From the NCBI RefSeq assembly GCF_008831285.2, contig NC_045150.1:9498001-9562000 (forward strand): a DNA stretch of 64,000 bases, given 5' to 3'. Numbering within the stretch: the first letter of the stretch is position 1; each line of letters begins with the position of its first letter. This DNA is from Nymphaea colorata (lineage: Eukaryota; Streptophyta; Magnoliopsida; Nymphaeales; Nymphaeaceae). Both the position numbers and the translations under genes were made by a program. Shown in pieces: positions 23,571 to 33,600 of this stretch. Below the pieces are notes generated by a model. It saw nothing but the letters and a program-made list of their open reading frames with translations. It was not told the DNA's origin and ran no database searches.

Positions 23571-23965
23571 CCAAACCAATCCTGGAGCTAATTTCTACTG
23601 CTGGTAACTTCCATTATTGCCATCATGGAACTGATTACACCTCCATGCGCTTTGCAGTTGACCCCTGAAGGACACTGAGTGATTACTGGTAGACTATGAC
23701 TTTGTACTGAGTGAAGGTCTAACTCATCCAATACATCTGAGAAGTTGATAATTTTGTGATTTCCGGTGTTAGTTTCAAAGAGATGGATCGAAAAGACACG
23801 TCTGGATTTGTCAGCGGAGGTTGCTTGCACTACATGGGGTCCATGTTGCTTTAATTTACCACATTGATTTTTTCCTTTTTTTTCCCGGAAGTCAGGCAGG
23901 CTTTATCACTTTTGGAGTTAAGAAGAGTTAAGACCATAGTAGCGTCTTCAAGAAGTAAGGAGCCT

Positions 23966-25969
23966 ATGATGGATCCCAGGTTTAATCACCTCGGATTTTC
24001 TTCGCAACCCATGTCTGTAAATGCTTTTGAGAATTTAGGTAAAGGCAGTGTATTCCTATCAGGGCATTGTACAGATACTGTCTTGAGGCTGGACTCCCCT
24101 GGTTCTGTCACACCTCAATTTCCACCACCAAAGGGCATAAAGAGGAAGTTTGGGGAAACCATTGATGGGTCTTTACTAGTCCTTGGCTTAGGCCGATCAC
24201 CCAGTACCTCGGATACGAAGGAAAGCTCAGAGACTTGCACTCTAACATCAGCTAAAGAAACTACAGATGAAGAGACCTCCATGGATCTGGGCTTGAACTT
24301 TAGTCTTCACCTTAGCAATGACAAAAGTACAAGCCCCAATGGACCGCCGCCGAATGCTCACAAAGTGATGGACATGGATTCGACATTTCACCTCCAGTTG
24401 AGTCTTTCAACTGGACCTGCAGAGTCCGATATCACCAGTATCACTCCAGCATCCGTTGTTAACCGGAACACAAATGAAACCGTTTTAGTTGATGACGGTT
24501 CGACATGTTCTCGTTGGGCCTCGGGCAGTCGTCTGCCCCCTGCAGTAGAGCGAGTCTTTGATCTCAACCAAAGTTCAGCTAATGGTGATCTTAACGATGA
24601 CGTTCCAGCATTATCAAATGTAACTCCGGTGCCGAAAGGCCCAGCTGCCTGTACTTCCGGGCTTACTCAACCACGTAACAATACCACAAAAACCTGCCAA
24701 TTTGCAGGATGCGGGAAGGGAGCAAGGGGTGCCTCCGGGTTGTGCATTGCCCACGGAGGAGGCAGGAGGTGCCAGAAACCTGGCTGCAACAAAGGCGCCG
24801 AGGGGCGGACAGTGTACTGCAAAGCCCACGGCGGTGGCCGGAGGTGCGAGTACCTCGGCTGCACCAAGAGTGCGGAAGGGCGCACCGACTTCTGCATTGC
24901 TCACGGAGGCGGGAGGAGGTGTGGCTTCTCAGGAGGTTGCACCAAGGCAGCCAGAGGGAAGTCAGGCTTGTGTATCAGGCACGGTGGGGGTAAGAGGTGC
25001 CAGAGGGAGAACTGCACCAAGAGTGCAGAAGGGTTATCCGGGCTGTGCATCTCTCACGGAGGCGGCAGGCGATGTCAGTTCCCTAAATGCAACAAGGGTG
25101 CACAAGGCAGCACCATGTTCTGCAAGGCGCACGGCGGTGGCAAGCGGTGCACCTTCCCCGGGTGCACGAAGGGTGCAGAAGGGAGCACGCCTCTGTGCAA
25201 GGGGCATGGTGGCGGCAAGCGGTGCTCCTTTCAGGGCGGTGGTGTCTGCACCAAGAGCGTCCATGGCGGGACGAAATTCTGCGTTGCTCATGGAGGTGGC
25301 AAGAGGTGCGCGGCGCCGGACTGCACCAAGAGCGCCAGGGGAAGGACTAACTACTGCGTCAGGCATGGAGGTGGCAAGCGGTGCAAGGCAGAGGGCTGTG
25401 GCAAGAGCGCCCAGGGCAGCACCGACTTCTGCAAAGCGCACGGCGGTGGCAAACGGTGCACGTGGGGACAGCACCTCGGCCCAGCCGCCGGTCAAGGCGT
25501 TGCTCAGGGGCCCTGCGACAGGTTTGCGCGGGGAAAGACTGGTCTGTGCCAGGCGCACAGTGCGTTGGTGCAGGACAAGCGTGTGCACGGTGGTGGCACG
25601 CTCAGTCAGGCCACCGTCTCTTCCGCCCGCCACAACCGAAAACTCACCATATCTGAAGTGGTCAAGGAGAAGGCAGAAGTAATGCACATAGATTTTGCAA
25701 GTGGGTGCGGTGGAGAAAGCAGCCTGGCAGCATTCGGGCTCCTTCAGGGCACCTCTAAAAAACCTGTCATCGTGCATGGTCCTTCGTATCCTGTGGTCTC
25801 CCTGCAGTCTCCGGCGGAATCTTGCCGGCGCAGCGACAATGCCACTTCAGTGCCTGAAGGAAGAGTGCACGGAGGAACTCTGATGGCGTTGCTTAGGAAG
25901 GGTTCCTTCAACGGTGGAAATGATCCATCGGAGCCCAGCCCATCTTACACCGTCTCGCGCTGGCCGTGA
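23966..25969 (+). CDS. Loricrin-like / WRKY19-like cysteine-repeat nuclear protein
   Basis: Single-exon CDS of 667 aa. I chose the ATG at 23966 (a second ATG follows at once) because family members begin with M-D-x-R-F-x-x-L-G-F, as here. The upstream in-frame codons cross a likely splice acceptor. From about residue 244 to 500 there are ten tandem 25-residue modules C-x4-C-x10-C-x2-H joined by HGGG(R/K)RC; module 4 has C-x5-C and module 8 C-x7-C. An eleventh degenerate module has a long insert between its first two Cys. The modules look zinc-binding. The N-terminal half has a basic KRK (59-61) and two LxLxL EAR-type repression motifs (71-75, 143-147). The family is often annotated 'WRKY transcription factor 19-like', but no WRKYGQK domain is present here. 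Role unknown; a nuclear regulator is plausible. The repeat array is far more GC-rich than its flanks. Confidence 0.9.
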   Translation: MMDPRFNHLGFSSQPMSVNAFENLGKGSVFLSGHCTDTVLRLDSPGSVTPQFPPPKGIKRKFGETIDGSLLVLGLGRSPSTSDTKESSETCTLTSAKETTDEETSMDLGLNFSLHLSNDKSTSPNGPPPNAHKVMDMDSTFHLQLSLSTGPAESDITSITPASVVNRNTNETVLVDDGSTCSRWASGSRLPPAVERVFDLNQSSANGDLNDDVPALSNVTPVPKGPAACTSGLTQPRNNTTKTCQFAGCGKGARGASGLCIAHGGGRRCQKPGCNKGAEGRTVYCKAHGGGRRCEYLGCTKSAEGRTDFCIAHGGGRRCGFSGGCTKAARGKSGLCIRHGGGKRCQRENCTKSAEGLSGLCISHGGGRRCQFPKCNKGAQGSTMFCKAHGGGKRCTFPGCTKGAEGSTPLCKGHGGGKRCSFQGGGVCTKSVHGGTKFCVAHGGGKRCAAPDCTKSARGRTNYCVRHGGGKRCKAEGCGKSAQGSTDFCKAHGGGKRCTWGQHLGPAAGQGVAQGPCDRFARGKTGLCQAHSALVQDKRVHGGGTLSQATVSSARHNRKLTISEVVKEKAEVMHIDFASGCGGESSLAAFGLLQGTSKKPVIVHGPSYPVVSLQSPAESCRRSDNATSVPEGRVHGGTLMALLRKGSFNGGNDPSEPSPSYTVSRWP

Positions 25970-26176
25970 AGTTAGCTCCGTCAGTCCTGCTGCATAGGGG
26001 TATTTTGGGTGGTAGCAGTCATAGAGGTCTAGTGTCTCAAAAGGTCACGGTCATGGTTTTGGTTTTCTCATTCCCCAAAGGTAAAAATAAAAATAAGCAC
26101 ATGGCTCGAAACTAAAATGGATTTAGTTCTTGTTATTTCATTACTCGATAAGCATTTGCCCTAAAACCCCTGAAGC

Positions 26177-26182
26177 AATAAA
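26177..26182 (+). terminator. Polyadenylation signal AATAAA
   Basis: AATAAA about 210 bp after the stop of the loricrin-like gene, followed by a T-rich stretch. A plausible 3' end signal on the coding strand. Confidence 0.5.
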
Positions 26183-26519
26183 AGGGGTTTTACTTTTTAG
26201 GTTGTGAATTGTGATTGGGTCGTCTAGCTGTTTAAAATCTATGCAATGTAAATATATAAATGTTCTCAGACATGTTCAGGTCTATGTGAATATAATATTG
26301 CTGGCTTCTCCTGTCTTTGTACTTTGTAATGAATTTGCCTTCTTTTTAATCTTCTTTTCCATGTCCTCAGTTGCGGTACTTCTAATGGGTGCAGGGCACT
26401 CGGTTGGTTCCAACGTTCACAGTCTGTATGCTTTCACTTGTGTCCGGAATCACGTGGAACCGCCTGGTTGTTCCTGATGCCAGACAGTGGACCCATAACA
26501 TATGGACAAATCGGACTGC

Positions 26520-26522
<3 letters not shown>

Positions 26523-26562
<40 letters not shown>
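26523..26562. repeat. (TA)n microsatellite
   Basis: About 20 perfect TA units in the spacer after the loricrin-like gene. Confidence 0.92.
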
Positions 26563-26566
<4 letters not shown>

Positions 26567-28310
26567 GGTGCCAATAGGAACTGACCTGGACTACTGGGAA
26601 TGGCTGGCTCCGAGAGTTTTTTTTTTTTTTCTTCCCATTTTAGAATAACAAAAGGAAGTAGGGTTTTGAGAAAGGGAAGGCCTCTTAGGCTTCGCTGGCT
26701 CATGGTGGAAAGGAAACCACTTCCTTTAAAGGAACCTTCTTTTCCCACACTGGCAGTCACAGCATTCACCTTGTGAGGTGAGAATAGAAAGCTGAATCGC
26801 GTCAGCTCGAGTACAATTGGTTTTTTGCCTTTGAAATAAAGTGGAGATGGAAAAACTGTGGGCGGTGCTCCTCAACAACAGGCCATTTCCGGGCGCTTTA
26901 CTTGTTTCGTTTAGTGGTGGGAAAGCTTATATTCTTCTTTCCAGCTCACAACTTTTGCTGTTGTTATTTTGTGACTGAAAAACTAGCCCTTTTCATTAGC
27001 TTAGTCACCTTAACTTTTTTTTCTTTTTCCCTTTAGACGAGGAGGCAAAGCACTGCTGCTTATTAGGGGCCAATGTCGGTACATCATGCCCACTAGAAAG
27101 CTCTTTTCTTCTTCTCTCCTTTTCATTTTACTTTAAAACAATAGAAGCGACCGCGGTCCACCCAGTGGCGTGGAAAGGAACTCATCGTTAGTTTGATTCC
27201 CATGAGATCTATATTCTTGTGCCAATATAAGGTAGGTTGTGGTACCGAGTTGAGGGTAAATACTATTTCTTTTATTAGGCATCGATGCAGGCCTGAACCC
27301 TGGTGACGAAGGAAAAAGGGAGTTTGCACTCTATTTGTTTTCCTTGCAGTGGTCGTAATTGGTTCACTGACCCAGTAAAAGAACATACATGGCATGGTTT
27401 CGTTGATCAAGCAATAGATCAACACCTAAATCCATGATCCATCAAAGCAAAGATCTTGCCTCAAATCTAACATCCAGTTACATTGTTAAAAGGTCTCTCC
27501 TAAACTTGCAGGTGGGGCTGGATTAAATCAAGAATCTGATCATATCAAAGATAATTAAATACTTAATTTGGTGGATAAGATTGTGTTTTCAGTGCTCGAG
27601 ACAAACATGTCAACCCCACTTCAATCTCTCCTGAAAATGGAAATACACTGTTTTCCGGTGGCAATTCTTCTAGTCGGCCGGGCAACATATTTTTAAACTC
27701 TTGATTTGACACTAAAGCTAAACTTTTTTAACATGGTTGGGCTTCATCCAAACCAATCATAATTCCCTAGTAAAGAGAGAGAGAGAGAAGAAAAGAACAT
27801 CCGGACCAATCACAGGTAGTAGTTGATAGGGAGAGAAAGGTCATACAGCAACCAATCGATGGTTGGACAAAGTGCCAAAAAGAAAAAGAGCAGATCCTTG
27901 TACTACAACGAGATGGCTCGCTGTGGAAACCACAAAAGAAAATTTTCCGTAGCTAAAAGAAGTTTCTCACTTTCCCCAAAGTGAAACAAACAGCAAAAAA
28001 ACACGCGCTCATCTTACTGTCACGACTCCAAAAGTCGCTCCCGAATTGAAGCTTTTTCCTAGGAGAAAATTCACTTTCACATGCAAACTTTCCCTTTCTC
28101 ATGTCCCACGGTAACACCAGCTCCACGCTTGTTTGAAAATTTTTACATAAAAGAAGCCAAACTTTTCTACCGTGAAAATTTTCCTTTAGTTTGGCTCACA
28201 TTTTTAGCACAAATTCATGTGGAAATAGATGAGATTTATGAAGAGTCACAAAGAGGATAAGTGATTCACATGAAATATGTCATAAGCAAAGAGAAATAGT
28301 TCGAGCAGGG
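26563..28310. other. Intergenic, no gene seen
   Basis: AT-rich spacer between convergent genes. No recognisable coding sequence. Confidence 0.45.
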
Positions 28311-28319
28311 AAAGAATTT

Positions 28320-28465
28320 TGAGATCGTAAGCAGCTCGATCAACTCCTCCCCAGCTTGACCGCACCTAGCTGTATGCATCATCTCATCAACGGCTGGGTA
28401 CCTGATCAGGTCCCGTTGCTTCCGCAGAGCAATCGGAACCAGGTGCAGGAAGGTTACTGAATGCT
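28320..28465. other. Coding-like island of unknown nature
   Basis: Locally more GC-rich and open in frames on both strands. The minus strand reads as a protein-like segment containing ALRKQRDLIRYPAVDEMM and ARCGQAGEELIELL, with balanced composition unlike translated intergenic DNA; the plus strand is also open. I do not recognise a family. It may be a gene fragment, an exon of an unrecognised gene, or a conserved non-coding RNA segment. Confidence 0.25.
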
Positions 28466-28865
28466 ATGAGGATGCCCAGTGGTGAGGGTGGATAATCTTA
28501 GTCTGTGCTCTTGGCCTAGGCTTTGCCTAGGCTGTGCATACAAGGCAGGTGTCAGTAACATTGTTTAGCATGATGGTTGCTGGTGCAACCTTTTCGGTTC
28601 ACATTTCGAGTCTTGTGAAAAGGCATGTAAAGGATGGGATTCAGAAAGGCGGCCGGGACAGGAATACGCAATTGATTTCGATTCACACGTGGAGGTACCA
28701 TTTGCTAGTTTATGCGATCCTAGTCTTGTTAAATACTGTACTTTTTAATTATCTTCGACAATTTCCGATTCCAATGATAGTTCAGGCTGTTGTTTGAGAG
28801 TTTACTGCAAAAACCTGCCAACAGTAGCCATTTTTAAATCCACCTTTCTGTTCAGAAGACGTGCA

Positions 28866-29285
28866 TCATTTGAAGGACATGGTTGGCTTAAGACAGAAAA
28901 GGACATGAGAGATGAAGAAAAGGGGATAATGCAACCAAAGGGGCCAGATCATGAATGCAGTGGAAACCTTAAACTTGACACAAGAACATTTAGCATGCAT
29001 TGCTGCAGCTTGTTTAGCACAAAGATCCCTATCTGTTGACCATCCGGCTTGACAGTTTTGGAAATAAACCTTGTCTCCATCATGTGAAGTGTTAAGATGA
29101 ATGGCTGGTCCGCAGTCGCGAAGATGCATGCTCACATACAGCTCTGCTACATGACAACGACCTCTTCGAGATTTCTTACTGGCCAAGTCGAGTTCAATTA
29201 GAGGAATGACCCCAAAGTAAAGAATTCCCACTATAGAGGAATAATGGGGCATGAGGCAGAGTTCAAAACTAAAAGCATAAAACAT
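28866..29285 (-). other. 139-codon open frame downstream of pyruvate kinase, function unknown
   Basis: Open minus-strand frame ending about 260 bp beyond the pyruvate kinase stop. The stretch around 29040-29230 has a plausible residue mix (for example SKKSRRGRCHVAELYV), but there is no family match by eye. It may be part of the 3' UTR of the upstream gene, open by chance. Confidence 0.2.
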
Positions 29286-29544
29286 AAAGACTTATAGATA
29301 GGAAAGGTAAGAAAGGAGAAGCACGATTTCGGGAAAAAATGCCAGGTTCTGTCTTCCCTGGTAACTGTCAAAGTCCAAGAAGAAGCACCACTATTACATA
29401 CTTCACAAGGCAAAAGGAATAAAAGGAAAAAATACATTAGCTAAAAGCTACGGTGATGTCCTTCACTTTTGCTGGTAACTATGCTGTGTGTGTGTGACTC
29501 GACAGCCAGTTAGTCTATGCTGCTACCCTCAGTCCGCCGGCTGT

Positions 29545-30583
29545 CTATGCCTTAACTTTCCTCACCTGAATATTGTGTGTTGTATGAGACCGCCAGATTG
29601 GCTGGCGGCCACTCTGAAGTAGAGCAATCTGTTCTCCTTCTTGTACCATTCCGTGGCTCTGAAATGAAAAAACAGTTATCCATCACTTGTATCATGCATA
29701 CATGTTTAAAAAATGTGACACGCTACTGTTGCGACCTGCCAACTGAAATTGCTAAACAGGTGGACAGAACATGGGAATAAACTGCAGCATCCCCACTTCC
29801 CAGTGACATTGGATTAAAATTCGAATATCCATACATTAAGTTCCATCGTCACAGATATCGCAAGAGTTTTGAAAATATATTTACGGAGAAAATCTGACGA
29901 CATTTTGAAAATCTCAGCAAGAAATGAAAATCTTGCCTATTTTTTGACTATTTTTTCACTTTCTTTTTGTGATTATTAGTTTCTCGTTTACTTTCATTTT
30001 CTCTAATTTTTAAGATTTTTTACTTTTATAAAATTTGGTGAGATTTTTCTCAAAATTTTCTGAAAAAAAAAACTTTGCCAAAAAATACTCGAGAAAAACT
30101 TCCTCAAATTTAACTTCATCGATATTTTCCCAAGAAAGATATTATGACAATGATATTAACCAGCTTTCATCAAATACTAGTATCATAGATGCAATTTTAC
30201 TACATGCAAATTTTCATGTAGCATTGCACGTCACAAAATGGTCAGCCCCATAGAAAAACTTCAAAAAAGTGTTATAATACCTTAAGAAAAGACAACGCAG
30301 CTTTGAAAGTCTCTTCAGCATCGTCCAAGAATTCCATGCATATTGGGCATACACCTTGATATAAAGCTAATCTCTGCCTCACTCTCTCTCTGTGAGGATA
30401 ACAAAAACAAACACCACAGCAACGTAAAATGTCAGTTTCACAGTCCGAGAGAAATCAGCAACCTCCAAAACTTGGCAGAAGGCAGGTAGCCCATACCAAA
30501 GCAGAAAAATATATGCATGCAATGAAATCTATGTTACACAGGCAAGGAGTGCGGCACAAGCACTGGTGCAGCATTTTCCAGTA

Positions 30584-30618
<35 letters not shown>

Positions 30619-33600
30619 TCTCAATGATTTAATGAAAATAAAGGCAATTTGTTTGTTGCTGTGCCCAAGCATTCCTTGAACTGCACATGCACCCACACCC
30701 GAGTCATGTTGTCTCGTGACAACCTTTTCAAAGAATCTGTTGCTTTGAATGAAATGTACTCCACAACATAACTGCGGAGATATTTTCCAGAACATAGTTC
30801 GGTAAAAGTACACATATTTCCTTTTAAACATGACAAACCAGAAACGTACTCATCAGTGAAAGCAAAGATAGTTCCAGAAGGACGATAATGACTCAGAAGA
30901 ATTGCCATATATCCAGTCCTTGTGAAAACCACAATTGGAGTGCCAAGTGTATTGGACATCATAGTTGCATGGAAGGCAAACATTTCACTCATATGATTCT
31001 GCACAGACAGGAAAATCAAGGTTTAGTGCAGCAGAAAAACATTGAAGAAAGAACACGAGCATGTGACTGATGGAGAAGAAGTTCAGGGATTTTTGAGGAC
31101 CTTGAAAGCCTGACCAAGATTAGCTGGTGTTTCTCCAGCCACGATAGTTGCTTCGGTTCTCAAAGCAACTGTATGTTGTACTCTCACAGCCTTCAATGGA
31201 AACCTGCAAAAAAAATCCGGTCAGCCCAATGCAAATCTTTGTAACAACAAATAGAAGCAAGCAGAAGGAGTGGCTACTGCTAGAGATGTCTGAATCATCA
31301 GAGAAGTTGCTCAATTAACATTGTTCCAGGATATTAGTAGCCATTGTGTTTGCCAAATCCCAAAATTGAATTACAATTAGATAAATTACGTTGGCATTCA
31401 AATCTAGCTGGAACATAGAAGTGATAAATAGTATATTCAAAGCATGGAGTCTTTTATAATTGGAAAGATAGGACACTTCGTATCAGGTCCTGCAGTTAAA
31501 CAAATTATTGAAAAAGAAGATTATCATCATTTAACATCCACTCTACAGTAACGGAGATTTAAAACCTATATCTTTTTAGCAGTATTTCTCTGATGAAATG
31601 ATATTATCAATTTCTAATTATTCCTGGAAAATATCGAAATTTTATGTCTTGAGACAAGCTTGTGCAAGAAATCAAAAAGTAAATAAAGCATAAAGTGCGG
31701 TCTGTAGATTTAAACAAGTCTGGTTCAGTTTATGGCATAAGTTGTGCAACATACTTCCCATGAGCAGTTTCCCCTGACAGCATGATAGCATCAGAACCCT
31801 CACGAACTGCAATGGCAATGTCAGATACCTCTGCCCTGGTTGGGGTGGGATGGACAATCATGCTCTCCAACATATTAGTAGCAACTATGACAGCTTTTCC
31901 CATGCTGCGGCAGATCCTAATTATCTCTTCCTACAGAAAGGAAGATTAAAACAAATCAAGTCCCCTCTGAGCAAAAACAAGGGGAGGTATATTCTTAAAG
32001 AAAGGTGTGTAATTTTTATTGTTCCTCAGTACGTTGTAGAAAATAAAGCAATTAACAATCAGAACAATGCAAATCTTTACAGAAGTATCAGTAAACATTC
32101 GCGGCTCTGCGAACTCATAAATCATTAAATTGTTTTACCTACTTAACTTGAAGGCAACATGTTCACTTATTATTCGACATACTTTTATCCACATGAGAAT
32201 CTAAGACATTTGAACTGTAGAACATGAAAAATCACATAATCGGACTGCAGATTATAGAAGCTGGCCAGCATAGGAACACTGTCAGTAGCATCATTCGAAA
32301 TATTATCCTCCAGAATCTTAAGCAGATATGCCAAGCAAAGGTAGAATAGAAACCATCACAGAAATGGATAAAACTACAACATAATGGGCAGCAAAGATCT
32401 TTCACGGCTTGCCTAGGATTTCCTAGCAGCATAGGTGGGATCCCAGATAGTTATTTACACAGGAATGGCCTTGAAGCTACATTTTCTCTCACCTCTTCCT
32501 ACATTCCTAATCAGTTGCTTCATGCCAATACTTTAAATATTGACTAAAAATATTCAATGAACCATCCTGATTTCCATACAACTGAGTTTCCACATAATCT
32601 GAAAAGCATCCTATAATTTTTACAAAGAAAATCAGAGCCAGAATAAGAATTTTTAGTCATTATCCAAAAAGAAAAATAAATGGGATAAAAAACGACATCA
32701 CAATCTGAAATGCCATAGATGAATACAAACTGAAAAAACAGTTCACCTGAAGTATGGGAACTTCCTCAATGGGCAGCTCAGCTCCAAGGTCTCCCCTAGC
32801 AACCATTGCCTACAAAGTGAAAACAGAAAAAAAAGTAAAGAAACTTATTTCTTCAATAAATTTTTGACATAGATCAGTTTTTTGAGTTGAAAAGTCAGCC
32901 ACAAGATATTCCCAGTCAGGAAAGGTAAAAACTTTGCACCAAACAAGGAGAAAATGTAAACACAATTTCCGATTGATTCGACTGTGGAGCCCAAGTCCGA
33001 GAGATAGAAGAGACAAATCTGAGTGATATGTGAAATTGTTGGAAGCAATGCAGGCACCAACGAATGATGACCAGAAGATGCCACAATTTGGTAAAAAGAA
33101 ATTCAAGTTTGATGCTGGTGTCAGACAAAAAAGTTGTATAAACCATGTTGTAAAAACTAAAAAGTGTATCGTAAGCCGTATCAGTCTGGCTTTAAGATAC
33201 GATGTATAGTAAAACATCGTAAAGTATCATAACTGTATCATATTTAAAAAAAAAAAAACTAAAAAAATATAAATAACTCCGAAAAAATCAACGTATCGTA
33301 ACTGTATCGTAACGTATCACAACTGTATCGTATGATACGGTGCCTATATCGTACGATATGTGCAGTACAGGCACGATACACCACTTGTTTACGATACAGG
33401 TGGGGTATCGTATCGCATTTTTGAAACGCAACGATACGTATTTTATGATACGGTCATGTATCGTACGATACGTACAACATTGGTATGAACACTATTCTCC
33501 ATTATCTGGAACCAAGTGACACACTCCAAGTGCCTATTAAACAAAGAAATCACATTGACAAATAATGAGAAAAAGTATCATAATTCAAAAAGGCCAGCTC

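Larger units (their letters stand above)
20580..23965 (+). other. Long intron-containing 5' leader of loricrin-like gene
   Basis: No protein-coding exon is recognisable, but splice-like sites are present: donor TGAG|GTGCGC at 20744/20745, acceptor AACAG at 20863, donor TTCAG|GTATCG at 21101/21102, and acceptor GTCAG just before 23895. This gives two short untranslated exons, a third joined to the CDS, and a main leader intron of about 2.8 kb. The intron contains a CT microsatellite (21963-22010) and TA/TG runs (23465-23495). Splicing in the leader is inferred from consensus sites only. Confidence 0.4.

Noticed and set aside
23864-23965. Upstream in-frame extension of the cysteine-repeat CDS
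   Set aside because: Not preceded by a conserved start, contains a likely splice acceptor, and relatives begin at the M-D-x-R-F motif.
24702-25682. 326-codon open frame overlapping the cysteine-repeat CDS in another + frame
   Set aside because: It follows from the GC-rich 75-bp periodic repeat DNA; Ala/Arg/Pro-rich with no family resemblance, while the main frame shows the conserved Cys/His spacing.
25034-25777. 247-codon antisense open frame over the same repeat array
   Set aside because: Also a by-product of the tandem coding repeat and codon bias; no start context or family match.
28534-28797. 88-codon + strand hydrophobic frame
   Set aside because: No family resemblance, no supporting splice or promoter signals; typical chance frame in a spacer.
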